Under the pieces are notes generated by a model. That model worked only from the letters and a program-made list of their open reading frames with translations, had not been told where the DNA came from and made no database searches. Shown piece by piece: positions 1 to 6,119 of a stretch of 13,445 nucleotides of DNA. The stretch covers positions 1 through 13,445 of the forward strand of contig JAFGBW010000087.1 of the NCBI GenBank assembly GCA_016932965.1, in the 5' to 3' direction. Every line of letters begins with the position of its first letter. The first letter of the stretch is position 1. Origin of the DNA: Candidatus Auribacterota bacterium. Its GTDB lineage: Bacteria; Auribacterota; JAFGBW01. Both the position numbers and the translations under genes were made by a program.

Positions 1-32
1 GTTTCAATCCACGCGCCCGCGAGGGGCGCGAC
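1..32 (-). CRISPR. Leader-proximal type I-C CRISPR repeat; array continues off the left edge
   Basis: This is a single 32-bp repeat which, read on the minus strand, starts GTCGC and ends TGGATTGAAAC, the hallmark of type I-C repeats. A 7-bp stem (CGCGCCC at 12-18 with GGGCGCG at 24-30) encloses a 5-nt loop. Cleavage at the 3' base of the stem would leave the 11-nt 5' handle TGGATTGAAAC. No second copy occurs to the right, so 33 onward is leader and the spacers lie left of base 1, outside the window. The orientation agrees with the minus-strand cas operon, and the type agrees with cas8c. With only one repeat visible, the call rests on recognising the repeat and on its neighbours. Confidence 0.93.
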
Positions 33-248
33 TGTATCTTAAATCAAATCAATAAAATCAAAGGCTGGACGACAGTAAATCGCTGACCCTGAAAACAGGA
101 ATCAATTTAAAACACTTCAACATTATACCATTCACCCTTATTCATTAAAATGCAATTAGTTCCATTCATCGCGAATCTCTTTAGAAGAATCTGTTTACTT
201 GGGATTCGCGTTTCTCAAATTTAAAATCTGAGATTTCAGATTATTTTC
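33..248 (-). promoter_or_regulatory. CRISPR leader between cas2 and the first repeat
   Basis: This is 216 bp of AT-rich non-coding sequence between the cas2 stop and the first repeat, and is the expected leader for transcription and polarised spacer insertion. It holds several inverted repeats: CGCGAATC (170-177) with GATTCGCG (203-210); AATCTGA (225-231) with TCAGATT (236-242), part of a dispersed TTTGAGAT-type element; and CCTG-AAAA-CAGG (88-99). The repeat-proximal 50 bp are rich in TTGATTT-like words on the minus strand. I saw no clear IHF consensus. Confidence 0.8.
122..130 (-). promoter_or_regulatory. Candidate crRNA promoter (extended -10)
   Basis: On the minus strand the bases read TGGTATAAT, a perfect TATAAT preceded by TG one base upstream (extended -10). 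The best -35 at 17-bp spacing (145-150, TTTTAA) is weak, which an extended -10 can tolerate. Transcription would begin near base 115, about 80 nt before the first repeat. This is motif matching only. Confidence 0.5.
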
Positions 249-539
249 TCATACAATGAGCGCACCTTCGGGATTATATGCAGGTTTAGCTCCAACATGC
301 TCAACTCTTCCCTGCCAATTTGCTCCCAGATAATAAAACCTCAGACTGTCTTTATCGGGATCAATAATATTTATCAATTTTTCCTGTAATTCCACCCATT
401 GGGCGGGATCTACAAGACATTCAAACACAGAATTCTGAACCCGCTGCCCCTTATTCTCACATGCTTTTGCCACGTGGCGCAGACGTTTCCTCCCTTTTGG
501 AGTTTCAGTGTTCACATCATATGTCACTAAAACCATCAT
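249..539 (-). CDS. cas2: CRISPR-associated protein Cas2 (type I-C)
   Basis: Cas2 is the dimeric core of the Cas1-Cas2 integrase that captures protospacers and inserts them at the leader end of the array. The 96-aa product has the normal Cas2 length. It starts MMVLVTYDV, the first beta strand of a ferredoxin-like fold with the conserved Asp in YDV, followed by the RLRHVAKACE helix and the QNSVFEC strand typical of I-C Cas2. The start is at 539, or possibly the adjacent ATG at 536; GAGGGGG lies just upstream. It is the last gene of the operon, 77 bp after cas1. Its spacer contains a hairpin (552-573) and a TTTGAGAT-type element. The leader follows directly. Confidence 0.96.
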   Translation of the reverse strand: MMVLVTYDVNTETPKGRKRLRHVAKACENKGQRVQNSVFECLVDPAQWVELQEKLINIIDPDKDSLRFYYLGANWQGRVEHVGAKPAYNPEGALIV

Positions 540-551
540 GGATCACCCCCT

Positions 552-595
552 CACCATGCTGTTTGGCATGATGAATTTCAGATTCCAAATCTCAG
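552..595 (-). repeat. TTTGAGAT-type element plus hairpin upstream of cas2
   Basis: Read on the minus strand this begins GAGATTTGGAATCT, continues into ATTCATCATGCC and ends in a hairpin. The stem is 8 bp, CATCATGC with GCATGGTG, with a 6-nt loop. The one imperfect pair is U.G in the sense RNA and C.A on the other strand. The 12-mer ATTCATCATGCC, and most of the GAGATTTG(A/G)AATCT block, recur upstream of xre at 10865-10900. The hairpin ends 12 bp before the cas2 start, next to its Shine-Dalgarno. Confidence 0.7.
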
Positions 596-616
596 TTCTT
601 AAATTTTTGAATAATA

Positions 617-1687
617 TTATCTCCAAATGAATGGCGGATAACCATCCAAATCCCCTCGTAAATAACGTGCGAATAACAATGCCTGCACATGAGGTAAAAG
701 CCCCATCTTAATTTTTTCACCGATAAACGGATGCAAGATTTCTTCCTGCTTTCGTTTCTGATATGCTACCAGCAGCTCTTTTCTTGTTTCATCATCCATA
801 AGCACAGCCCCTGTTTCTGTTTTATTAAAACCTTTTCCTCTGATTTGCTGCCGGTTGATAAGCGTCAATGCCAGACGGTCTGCAAGATAAACCCGGAATT
901 CTTCCATGAGATCCAACGCTAATCCCGGTCTTCCCGGCCTGTCCCTGTGAAGAAATCCGACTGCAGGATCAAGCCCCACAGCCTCACAGGCTGAACGAAC
1001 ATCATGCGAAAGCAGGGTATAAAGGAAGGAAAGAAGTGCATTCACATTATCCAGTGGCGGCCTTTTGTTTCTCTCATTGAAAATAAAATCCGACTTTTGA
1101 GAGGTGATTAAATGGTTAAATACTCCAAAATAACTTCTTGCAGCATCGCCTTCGATTCCCCTGACCCTATCCAGCAAAAGAGTAGGGTGCCCGCCGCATT
1201 CACCATGAACAGGATACTCATGACGCTTTAGTTGATCCAGCAACCCACCCATATGCCTGACCGCTTTTTCGATTTCTTCCTGATTTTCATTTTCGGTTTT
1301 TTCCCGTAAGCGTCTTAACAGGGATATTCTTGAATTTGCGATTTTTGCCATGACAATATTTCTTGCAATACGTCCGGATTCTTCAACATCATCCGACCTG
1401 CGATACTGCTCTTTTCTTAAAAGCACATTACCGCAAACCGGCCCCCTGATGCTTGCCATGTAACGGCCATTTTCATTCAAAAAAGAGACAGACACATTTT
1501 TTTCTGCACACATCCCCATTAAAAATGGACTCATGGAAATATTCCCGAAACACACAATCCCGCCAAGGTTATGTATAGGAAGGCGAAGCCTGACTTCCCT
1601 ATCCACATTGACACAGACGGTTTCACCTTCCTTGTTCAGGTAGGCGCCCTGGGTTGTGACATATAGTGTATTTAAAAGGTGTTTCAT
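617..1687 (-). CDS. cas1: CRISPR-associated endonuclease/integrase Cas1 (type I-C)
   Basis: Cas1 is the metal-dependent integrase that joins new spacers to the leader-end repeat as a Cas1-Cas2 complex. The product is 356 aa, at the long end of the family range. It begins MKHLLNTLYV, typical of I-C Cas1, with a beta-rich N-terminal domain (about 1-85) and an alpha-helical catalytic domain. Metal ligands are visible as Glu179 in RGIEGDAAR, His247 in GFLHRDRPGRPGLALDLMEEFR, and Asp259 (or Glu262) in the same motif. The start at 1687 has AAGGGA just upstream. That Shine-Dalgarno is part of a small hairpin (TCCC-GAA-GGGA), so translation may be damped. It lies between the ivp gene (38-bp gap) and cas2 (77-bp gap). 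All catalytic residues appear intact. Confidence 0.97.
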   Translation of the reverse strand: MKHLLNTLYVTTQGAYLNKEGETVCVNVDREVRLRLPIHNLGGIVCFGNISMSPFLMGMCAEKNVSVSFLNENGRYMASIRGPVCGNVLLRKEQYRRSDDVEESGRIARNIVMAKIANSRISLLRRLREKTENENQEEIEKAVRHMGGLLDQLKRHEYPVHGECGGHPTLLLDRVRGIEGDAARSYFGVFNHLITSQKSDFIFNERNKRPPLDNVNALLSFLYTLLSHDVRSACEAVGLDPAVGFLHRDRPGRPGLALDLMEEFRVYLADRLALTLINRQQIRGKGFNKTETGAVLMDDETRKELLVAYQKRKQEEILHPFIGEKIKMGLLPHVQALLFARYLRGDLDGYPPFIWR

Positions 1688-1733
1688 GGAGTCCCTTCGG
1701 GAATCTCATATCTAATATCTCAAATTTAAAATT
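1688..1733 (-). repeat. TTTGAGAT-type element and SD-masking hairpin upstream of cas1
   Basis: On the minus strand an AT-rich block (AAATTTGAGATATTAGATATGAGATT) runs into TCCC-GAA-GGGA (1692-1702), whose 3' arm is the cas1 Shine-Dalgarno AAGGGA. The stem continues beyond one mismatch (1690/1704, 1689/1705). The block overlaps the last codons and stop of the ivp gene (ending 1726). It closely resembles the elements at 214-242, 576-595, 2228-2243 and 10862-10890. Confidence 0.6.
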
Positions 1734-2208
1734 TCTTTTTTTCTGTATATTGTTGTAAAGACTTATAAAATTGTTCCTGTTTTTTCTTATGTTCATAAAC
1801 CTGTTTTGTTTTATCATCAAGATGCCTTTGGCCTTTGATATCGGTATTTTGCAGCGAATCCGTCCAGCCGCGTATCTGCCTGGAAATTGATTCAGCTTTT
1901 GATTTAAGATCTGAAATTTGAGATATAAAATTTTTAAAAACCGGCATTGATTCAAGAACGCATAGGATAGACCGGACTTCACCCGCTGAACCGCGGGCAT
2001 AATACAGAAAAGTGATCAATTCCTGGGTTGTTCCCCGCTCAAAGCCTTCGGCGATATTATTGGAAACAGATAATCCCGCCCGCTGGATTTGGTTTGCAAT
2101 ATCTCCTTTGAAACGGAATGATTTATCTTCAGTCAGGGAAAAAATATCTGTCGCCAGCTTAACCCCATCTTTCCAAACAGGGACATCCTCGAATCTTTCA
2201 TATTTCAT
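1726..2208 (-). CDS. Four-helix bundle protein, 23S rRNA intervening-sequence (IVP/S23) family
   Basis: The product is 160 aa. The family is recognised from the N-terminal FEDVPVWKDGVKLATDIFSL, the conserved RAGLSVSNNIAEGFERGT and the helix pair FLYYARGSAGEVRSIL; it folds as a four-helix bundle that forms pentamers. Some relatives are encoded inside 23S rRNA intervening sequences, but most copies, like this one, are free-standing, and the function is unknown. I chose the start at 2208 because AAAGGAGGGG lies directly upstream and the family usually starts just before this FEDVPVW motif; an upstream in-frame ATG (2340) lies inside cas4. The charged C-terminal 45 residues (KKKQEQFYKSLQQYTEKKK) extend past the usual roughly 120 aa. 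The gene is not a normal member of a I-C operon. It is bordered on both sides by TTTGAGAT elements, and its own sequence at 1901-1925 resembles them. Confidence 0.85.
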   Translation of the reverse strand: MKYERFEDVPVWKDGVKLATDIFSLTEDKSFRFKGDIANQIQRAGLSVSNNIAEGFERGTTQELITFLYYARGSAGEVRSILCVLESMPVFKNFISQISDLKSKAESISRQIRGWTDSLQNTDIKGQRHLDDKTKQVYEHKKKQEQFYKSLQQYTEKKKF

Positions 2209-2227
2209 TTCCCCTCCTTTTTGAATG

Positions 2228-2243
2228 ATCTCAAATTTGAGAT
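2228..2243. repeat. Perfect 16-bp palindrome ATCTCAAATTTGAGAT
   Basis: This exact inverted repeat lies in the 38-bp gap between the cas4 stop (2247) and the ivp start (2208), just upstream of the ivp Shine-Dalgarno. It is the most symmetrical copy of the TTTGAGAT element found at several other gene boundaries in the window. Confidence 0.75.
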
Positions 2244-2246
2244 TAT

Positions 2247-2870
2247 TTATTCTTCTCCTATACTCTCCATGTATTTTTTTACCGACCCCTGCCCGGTGCG
2301 TCTGGGCATGCATAAATTCAATAACGAGCACCTTCCGCAACGCTCATCATATTCAGCTTGCGGGGTAATTGCCTGTTTGATGAATTCATGAAGTCTTATT
2401 GTTAAATTTTCAGTTTCATTTCGAAGCGTTTCATCAAAATTTACTTCCAGCCGGTGAAGAGTCTTTCCATAAAATATGGCACCTTTGGGAATACAAACTC
2501 CCAGCATTTCTTCAAGACATATAGCTTGTGCGCACAATTGCACCTTGTCACAATCATCCAACTTGGGTTTTCCACGTTTATATTCAACAGGGAAAGGCAG
2601 CCATGTATTATTTGCTTTATGAAATTCGACCACATCGGCCTTTCCTATCAATCTCAGTTTAAAGGAACGAAGTGCAAGCCCTCGTTCAATCCGGATATTT
2701 CCTCTGGATTCATGGCCTTCCTCATGACATTTTTCATGCATGATCCTGCCTTCGGCCGTAAAACGATTTTCCTCCCACACCTGTTCAATATGTATGAGCG
2801 CACATTGCCGTTCACAAAACATCAGGTGCTGAAGAGCGGAAATCGGAAGAAGATCGTCTTCGGAGTACAT
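2247..2870 (-). CDS. cas4: Cas4 exonuclease (type I-C adaptation)
   Basis: Cas4 is a RecB-like Fe-S nuclease that trims prespacers in a PAM-dependent way and hands them to Cas1-Cas2. The 207-aa product shows the family signatures in order: LPISALQHLMFCERQC (Cys19/Cys23), His45 in GRIMHEKCH, Asp79 in GKADVVEF, Glu96/Lys98 in PVEYKRGK, and Gln111 in QLCAQA. The C-terminal cluster cysteines are Cys178, Cys181 and Cys187 in ERCGRCSLLNLC. The nuclease site and the four-Cys cluster look intact. The start MYSEDDLLPIS is typical of I-C Cas4. No convincing Shine-Dalgarno precedes it. Instead a 6-codon upstream ORF with an AAGG ends 2 bp before the ATG, and a 40-bp dyad lies further upstream. Guest genes sit on both sides. 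Confidence 0.95.
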   Translation of the reverse strand: MYSEDDLLPISALQHLMFCERQCALIHIEQVWEENRFTAEGRIMHEKCHEEGHESRGNIRIERGLALRSFKLRLIGKADVVEFHKANNTWLPFPVEYKRGKPKLDDCDKVQLCAQAICLEEMLGVCIPKGAIFYGKTLHRLEVNFDETLRNETENLTIRLHEFIKQAITPQAEYDERCGRCSLLNLCMPRRTGQGSVKKYMESIGEE

Positions 2871-2872
2871 GG

Positions 2873-2893
2873 TCAGAATCTATTCGTCTCCAT
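2873..2893 (-). CDS. Six-codon upstream ORF before cas4 (possible leader peptide)
   Basis: The codons read Met-Glu-Thr-Asn-Arg-Phe-stop, and the stop lies 2 bp before the cas4 ATG. AAGG lies 6 bp upstream of this ATG, whereas cas4 itself has no evident Shine-Dalgarno. Reinitiation or coupling is therefore possible. An ORF this short can arise by chance, so the call is tentative. Confidence 0.25.
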   Translation of the reverse strand: METNRF

Positions 2894-2896
2894 GAT

Positions 2897-2936
2897 TGAC
2901 CTTATTTTTAGGTTATATAACCTTTTTTATAGGTCA
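2897..2936. promoter_or_regulatory. Concentric 40-bp dyad upstream of cas4 (candidate operator)
   Basis: An inner perfect 14-bp palindrome AGGTTATATAACCT (2910-2923) is flanked at equal 7-bp distances by TGACCT (2897-2902) and AGGTCA (2931-2936). All share the centre 2916.5. It lies 27-66 bp upstream of cas4. The layout suits cooperative repressor dimers, or an RNA hairpin whose outer arm would mask the AAGG of the upstream mini-ORF. TATATAA and TATAAA words in it could also act as a -10. Function is inference. Confidence 0.55.
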
Positions 2937-3007
2937 TAACCATCCAACTGAGAATCAAGTAAATTCATGAGATTAAATTTATCCAATAACTGGTTGGGGA
3001 TTTTAAA

Positions 3008-3506
3008 TTATGCATTCACTTTTGCACCTATCAGCCTTTTAATTCTTTTCTCCAGAGCCTTTCTGGCATCCCCAGCAATTTCAGGTGAAGAAATCCCTTC
3101 CAGCATGTTGAAAACATCATTCACGTCAGTAGTTTCAATATTTCTTTCCTGCATCTCCTGTAATCGTTCAAACGCTGTCTTTGCCAGCCAGCGTCTGACC
3201 GACTCAGCCCTTGGGGAAGGAATCGCCTGAATGATTCGGAATGCGCCTTCCAGGGTAACGCAATCAAAAAACGTTTTCCCTGCTCTTGTCTGAATCAGGC
3301 GAGGGGCGACAAGCCGCCCCCACTCCTGATCAAGCATCGGATCACTGGCCTTTACTTTCCGGAAATTTTCCTGAAAAATCCCCGGATTCCATAAACCCGT
3401 TTACAACATCCTCCACGGCAAACCACCATTCGTTTTCATGAAAGGTCTTGCGGATACGCCTGTCCGCTATCATGGACTGAGAGGGGGATTGATCCTTGTT
3501 GTTCAT
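3008..3506 (-). pseudogene. Bro-N/DinD-type protein gene with a frameshift, embedded between cas7 and cas4
   Basis: Two overlapping reading frames together make a Bro-N (phage antirepressor/DinD-like) protein. The first (3506-3342, 54 codons) starts with AGGAG upstream and encodes RRIRKTFHENEWWFAVEDVV, the usual domain start. The second (open to 3008) supplies FRKVKASDPMLDQEWGRLV and VTLEGAFRIIQAIPSPRAES, then a short tail ending SSPEIAGDARKALEKR. Removing one T from a five-T run (3374-3378, A on the plus strand) joins them into about 165 aa with the natural reading ESGDFQENFRKVK. Even repaired, it lacks roughly 100 residues of the usual C-terminal middle. Family members are DNA-binding or antirepressor-like proteins of phages and mobile regions and are not known I-C components. 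A one-base insertion, a sequencing error and +1 slippage at TTT-T are all possible; a true pseudogene is most likely. The second half may still be translated from the ATG at 3337. Confidence 0.75.
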
Positions 3507-3517
3507 ACAACTCCTGA

Positions 3518-3543
3518 CCATTTCGTTGATGTCAACAAAATGG
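3518..3543 (-). promoter_or_regulatory. 26-nt hairpin directly after the cas7 stop codon
   Basis: The stem is CCATTTTGTTGA with TCAACGAAATGG (minus-strand reading of 3518-3543): 12 pairs around a 2-nt turn, opening to a 4-nt loop. The only non-Watson-Crick pair (3524/3537) is U.G in the cas-sense RNA but C.A in the other strand, which favours function in the cas transcript. It begins at the base next to the cas7 stop (3544) and has no U-tract, so it is not a typical terminator. An mRNA-stabilising or partial attenuation role is inference. Confidence 0.5.
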
Positions 3544-4380
3544 TTAAAGTTTTTCTATGATTTCGATTCCATTCGGCAATTTATCCTTTTTTACTTCAAC
3601 TGAATAATCTTTCCATTCCCTTGGAAGGTCAGCAGTTTTCTTGATCACAACACGATCAAACAGTTCACCAGAACGGGCATTTCCGAGATGACTTCCGTGC
3701 TTGAAGACAACAAGTTTTCTGGGATTCATTTCTCCGCGGGCAGCGGCTCGGTCATGCTCAAAGGCATTTAAAAGCGCTTCCCATAAAAGATTCAAATCAT
3801 TTTCTGAAAATCCGGTTTTTTGTGCATCAACGGCGGAAATAAACCCGTGCATTCTGTAAAGGGCGTAGGGGACAGTAGCTTTACGGCCAAAGGTTGAAGC
3901 ATGTTCTCTTTTTTCTTGTTTTTTTGCTTCTTCTTTAGTTGTAACTGCGCACCGTGTTACTGAATGTTCTGACTGATAAATTCTATCTTCAGAACGTGAG
4001 AATGTGAATTGTACAGGTCCCCTGACAGTACCTGCGCCTTTGTCGCCAGTACTTAAAACGGCTCCAAAAGTTCTTATGTCAAAATAATTCCCACATAAAT
4101 CTTTTTGTCTGTCCTGAGGTTTATCCCCTTTTGCAGAATCAATTACATCATTTAAAATATTTTCCTGCCGAATAAAAATATCATAGGGAGTTTTCAAGGA
4201 TTCTTTCAATTGGACGTAATTCCTGACTTTTCTTTTTATACAAACATCCGTAACCAGTCCCTCCTGATTTTCAGCATCGGATCTTGGAAGATTTGCCTGA
4301 TCCGGGTCTCCGTTCGGATTGCCATCTTTCACATCAAATAAATAAACAAAGTCATAACGATTTTTAATTGCATCACTCAT
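3544..4380 (-). CDS. cas7c: Cas7c (Csd2), Cascade backbone subunit
   Basis: Cas7c polymerises along the crRNA spacer to form the backbone of the I-C effector (about seven copies per complex in characterised systems). The 278-aa product matches the family length. It begins RYDFVYLFDVKDGNPNGDPD, the Csd2 signature, followed by the NLPRSDAENQEGLVTDVCIKRKVRNY RRM-like core. Later blocks such as IRTFGAVLS, GTVRGPVQFTFSRS, ITKKEEAK-like helices and GRKATVPYALYRMHGF are typical of the family. The start at 4380 has AAAGGAGA 8 bp upstream, located in the 3' end of cas8c. cas7 begins 2 bp after the cas8c stop, so the genes are likely translationally coupled. A stable hairpin directly follows its stop. 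Confidence 0.97.
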   Translation of the reverse strand: MSDAIKNRYDFVYLFDVKDGNPNGDPDQANLPRSDAENQEGLVTDVCIKRKVRNYVQLKESLKTPYDIFIRQENILNDVIDSAKGDKPQDRQKDLCGNYFDIRTFGAVLSTGDKGAGTVRGPVQFTFSRSEDRIYQSEHSVTRCAVTTKEEAKKQEKREHASTFGRKATVPYALYRMHGFISAVDAQKTGFSENDLNLLWEALLNAFEHDRAAARGEMNPRKLVVFKHGSHLGNARSGELFDRVVIKKTADLPREWKDYSVEVKKDKLPNGIEIIEKL

Positions 4381-4382
4381 GA

Positions 4383-4781
4383 TTAATTCTCCTTTATTGT
4401 TTCTTTGGATTCAGATTTATTAAATTGACGTTCTTTTTGATGGTAATACCCGATAGCGAATTGCCCCTGCTGTTCCAGCGAAAAAGTCGCTGACAATTTT
4501 GCAATTTCAATTTTTCCCACCAACGCTTGTAATTCTTTATCAAGATTCACAGCCAAACCAGGCTTATCACTTTTTAATTTTGTAAAATGTTTTGCATTAA
4601 GATTGAATAATCTTCCAAATGCCGCCAGTGGGGCAGTCATGGCATAGCTGAAATATTTTTCACGTATCCCGCTATTTCTATCCCCCAGGGCCGCATATTG
4701 AATGCTTTCAATCTTGGCAAATATCTGTCCCGCCACATAAGCAGGGTTTTCATTTGCCGGATCAAGTTGTTCATTAATCAT
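4383..4781 (-). CDS. cas11c: Cas11c (small Cascade subunit) from an internal start in cas8c
   Basis: In type I-C systems the small subunit is made by internal initiation within cas8c; this is established for other I-C operons. Here, in frame with cas8c, ATG at 4781 is preceded by AAAGGAGGG (4785-4793) with a 3-bp gap, one of the strongest Shine-Dalgarno sequences in the window. The product would be 132 aa, starting MINEQLDPANENPAYVAGQI, the expected boundary (NPAY..G..FA.IE) and size for Cas11c. Two copies normally line the belly of Cascade next to Cas7. It shares its stop with cas8c. The start follows from the sequence; actual translation is inferred. Confidence 0.82.
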   Translation of the reverse strand: MINEQLDPANENPAYVAGQIFAKIESIQYAALGDRNSGIREKYFSYAMTAPLAAFGRLFNLNAKHFTKLKSDKPGLAVNLDKELQALVGKIEIAKLSATFSLEQQGQFAIGYYHQKERQFNKSESKETIKEN

Positions 4782-6119
4782 AATCCCTCCTTTAAAATTA
4801 CGGTTTAAAATAAGACGAATAATTGACGCTCGCTGAAAGGTGACCCCCTCAAGCCGGATTCTCTTTAATACTGAAGTTAAAACCCAGAGTGGTGGTGCAG
4901 AATTTTTTAAAGCACAATTCCATAAATGAACGGCTGTTCTGGACAAGGTATAGTGTTTTGTCTCATCCATATTCTGACCTGTTCTGGCCAAATCGTACAA
5001 TCTGGGATAAAGTATTTTGGTTTGTTTTAACGCAGAATCATAGTGACTGATTTTTATATCCTGAAACCATTTGGCAATTTGATTTCTCAAATTTTCAAGA
5101 CTGGTCTCAATCCAGTCACGAACGGCTATACGCGCAGACACTCCGGAAAGTGTACATGAATAAAACTGATCGGTTTGAATGTATCGTGACTGATTTTTTG
5201 AACCCGATGCAACCGACTCAATCAAAGAAGAAACAGCTTGTTCATCTGGCTGTTCCAGAAAATCAATTTCTTCTACTTTTTGATTTTCTTTGGTCCAGAA
5301 AACCATTGCTGTATCGGGACCAAAATTTTTTCTATGATTGAATTTATAATATTCCTTTCCCTTCTCGTTTAAAGTCGGAGATCCATCATTCATTAACCAT
5401 CCCAGGCCTTCAACGTAGGTTTTTGCGCAATTGGTGCAGATTGAAGAATTTTGATTCCCTTCTAATCCATATGATTCGAATGCATCATTATTAAAAGAAA
5501 CCAAAGCACAACCAGAAGTTGTTCCTTCAGGTACTCTTTTTATCATCCCATGGGGAATATCCTCAACAGGATATTCATTTTTTCCACAAATTGAACACGT
5601 TTTGGCTATAGTTGCTAATTTACTTTTTTGAGCTTCTTCATATTTTTGGATGATGGATTCCTGCACTTCCAAATTATCATGAATTCTTGAATCCATGTTA
5701 TGAAGTCTAAAAGCTATATTCCCTTTTCGTTCTTTTTCAGGAATTTTGGATTCAAACAAGGATAGAGCCAATTCTACACCTTTTTCTTTATTCCTATTAT
5801 AAAAAGCCAAGACAGGCTGAATACTTTTTAAATTGGAATATTCATTTAGCTTTTCAAGAAAGAGTTGATGCTTTTTCTTTGAAGCCTCACCTCCATACTG
5901 CAATATTTCTTCGGCCTTATCTAATAACAGGCGGGCTTTACCTTTTTTAGCTGTAATTGCCTCCACTCTTTTTGCCATCTGCTTTTCAAATAAGAAAAAA
6001 TCCTGAAAACTACCATCTTCACCAATTAACAAATCAATCGAAAATGGCTCATCTTTCAGTGCATTATGGGATTCGCTACTTCTTAATTTTTTTCCCAGTT
6101 CACTTAATTCCTTTATCAT
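4383..6119 (-). CDS. cas8c: Cas8c (Csd1), large Cascade subunit
   Basis: Cas8c recognises the PAM, helps open the target duplex and recruits Cas3; it is the signature protein of subtype I-C. The product is 578 aa, within the usual range. The central region holds a zinc-finger-like set, CSICGK (Cys175, Cys178) and CTNCAK (Cys228, Cys231), a Csd1 hallmark. Family blocks such as GLGWLMNDGSPTL, FWTKEN and LSRTAVHLWNCALKN follow. The C-terminal part, from IMINEQLDPANENPAYVAGQIFA onward, is the helical Cas11-like domain and has its own internal start (separate entry). The start codon overlaps the cas5c stop as ATGA (6116-6119), indicating coupling, and cas7c follows after 2 bp. Confidence 0.96.
   Translation of the reverse strand: MIKELSELGKKLRSSESHNALKDEPFSIDLLIGEDGSFQDFFLFEKQMAKRVEAITAKKGKARLLLDKAEEILQYGGEASKKKHQLFLEKLNEYSNLKSIQPVLAFYNRNKEKGVELALSLFESKIPEKERKGNIAFRLHNMDSRIHDNLEVQESIIQKYEEAQKSKLATIAKTCSICGKNEYPVEDIPHGMIKRVPEGTTSGCALVSFNNDAFESYGLEGNQNSSICTNCAKTYVEGLGWLMNDGSPTLNEKGKEYYKFNHRKNFGPDTAMVFWTKENQKVEEIDFLEQPDEQAVSSLIESVASGSKNQSRYIQTDQFYSCTLSGVSARIAVRDWIETSLENLRNQIAKWFQDIKISHYDSALKQTKILYPRLYDLARTGQNMDETKHYTLSRTAVHLWNCALKNSAPPLWVLTSVLKRIRLEGVTFQRASIIRLILNRNFKGGIMINEQLDPANENPAYVAGQIFAKIESIQYAALGDRNSGIREKYFSYAMTAPLAAFGRLFNLNAKHFTKLKSDKPGLAVNLDKELQALVGKIEIAKLSATFSLEQQGQFAIGYYHQKERQFNKSESKETIKEN

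Noticed and set aside
33-80. A second CRISPR repeat or degenerate terminal repeat
   Set aside because: No sequence resembling the repeat stem or the GGATTGAAAC end occurs to the right of base 32.
2209-2340. Longer start for the IVP gene at 2340
   Set aside because: The extra 44 residues lie in the 3' part of cas4 and do not look like the family; AAAGGAGGGG directly precedes the ATG at 2208.
2910-2930. The AGGTTATATAACCT plus T-run as a plus-strand terminator
   Set aside because: The stem is AT-rich with almost no loop, and no plus-strand gene ends there; an operator or sense-RNA structure fits better.
2454-2939. 161-aa plus-strand reading frame
   Set aside because: It is antisense to cas4, whose motifs are intact, and the translation shows no recognisable domain or ribosome site.
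3008-3337. The 109-aa frame as a complete, independent gene
   Set aside because: It starts in the middle of a Bro-N domain, and the missing N-terminal motif (RKTFHENEWWFAVEDVV) is found just upstream in another frame.
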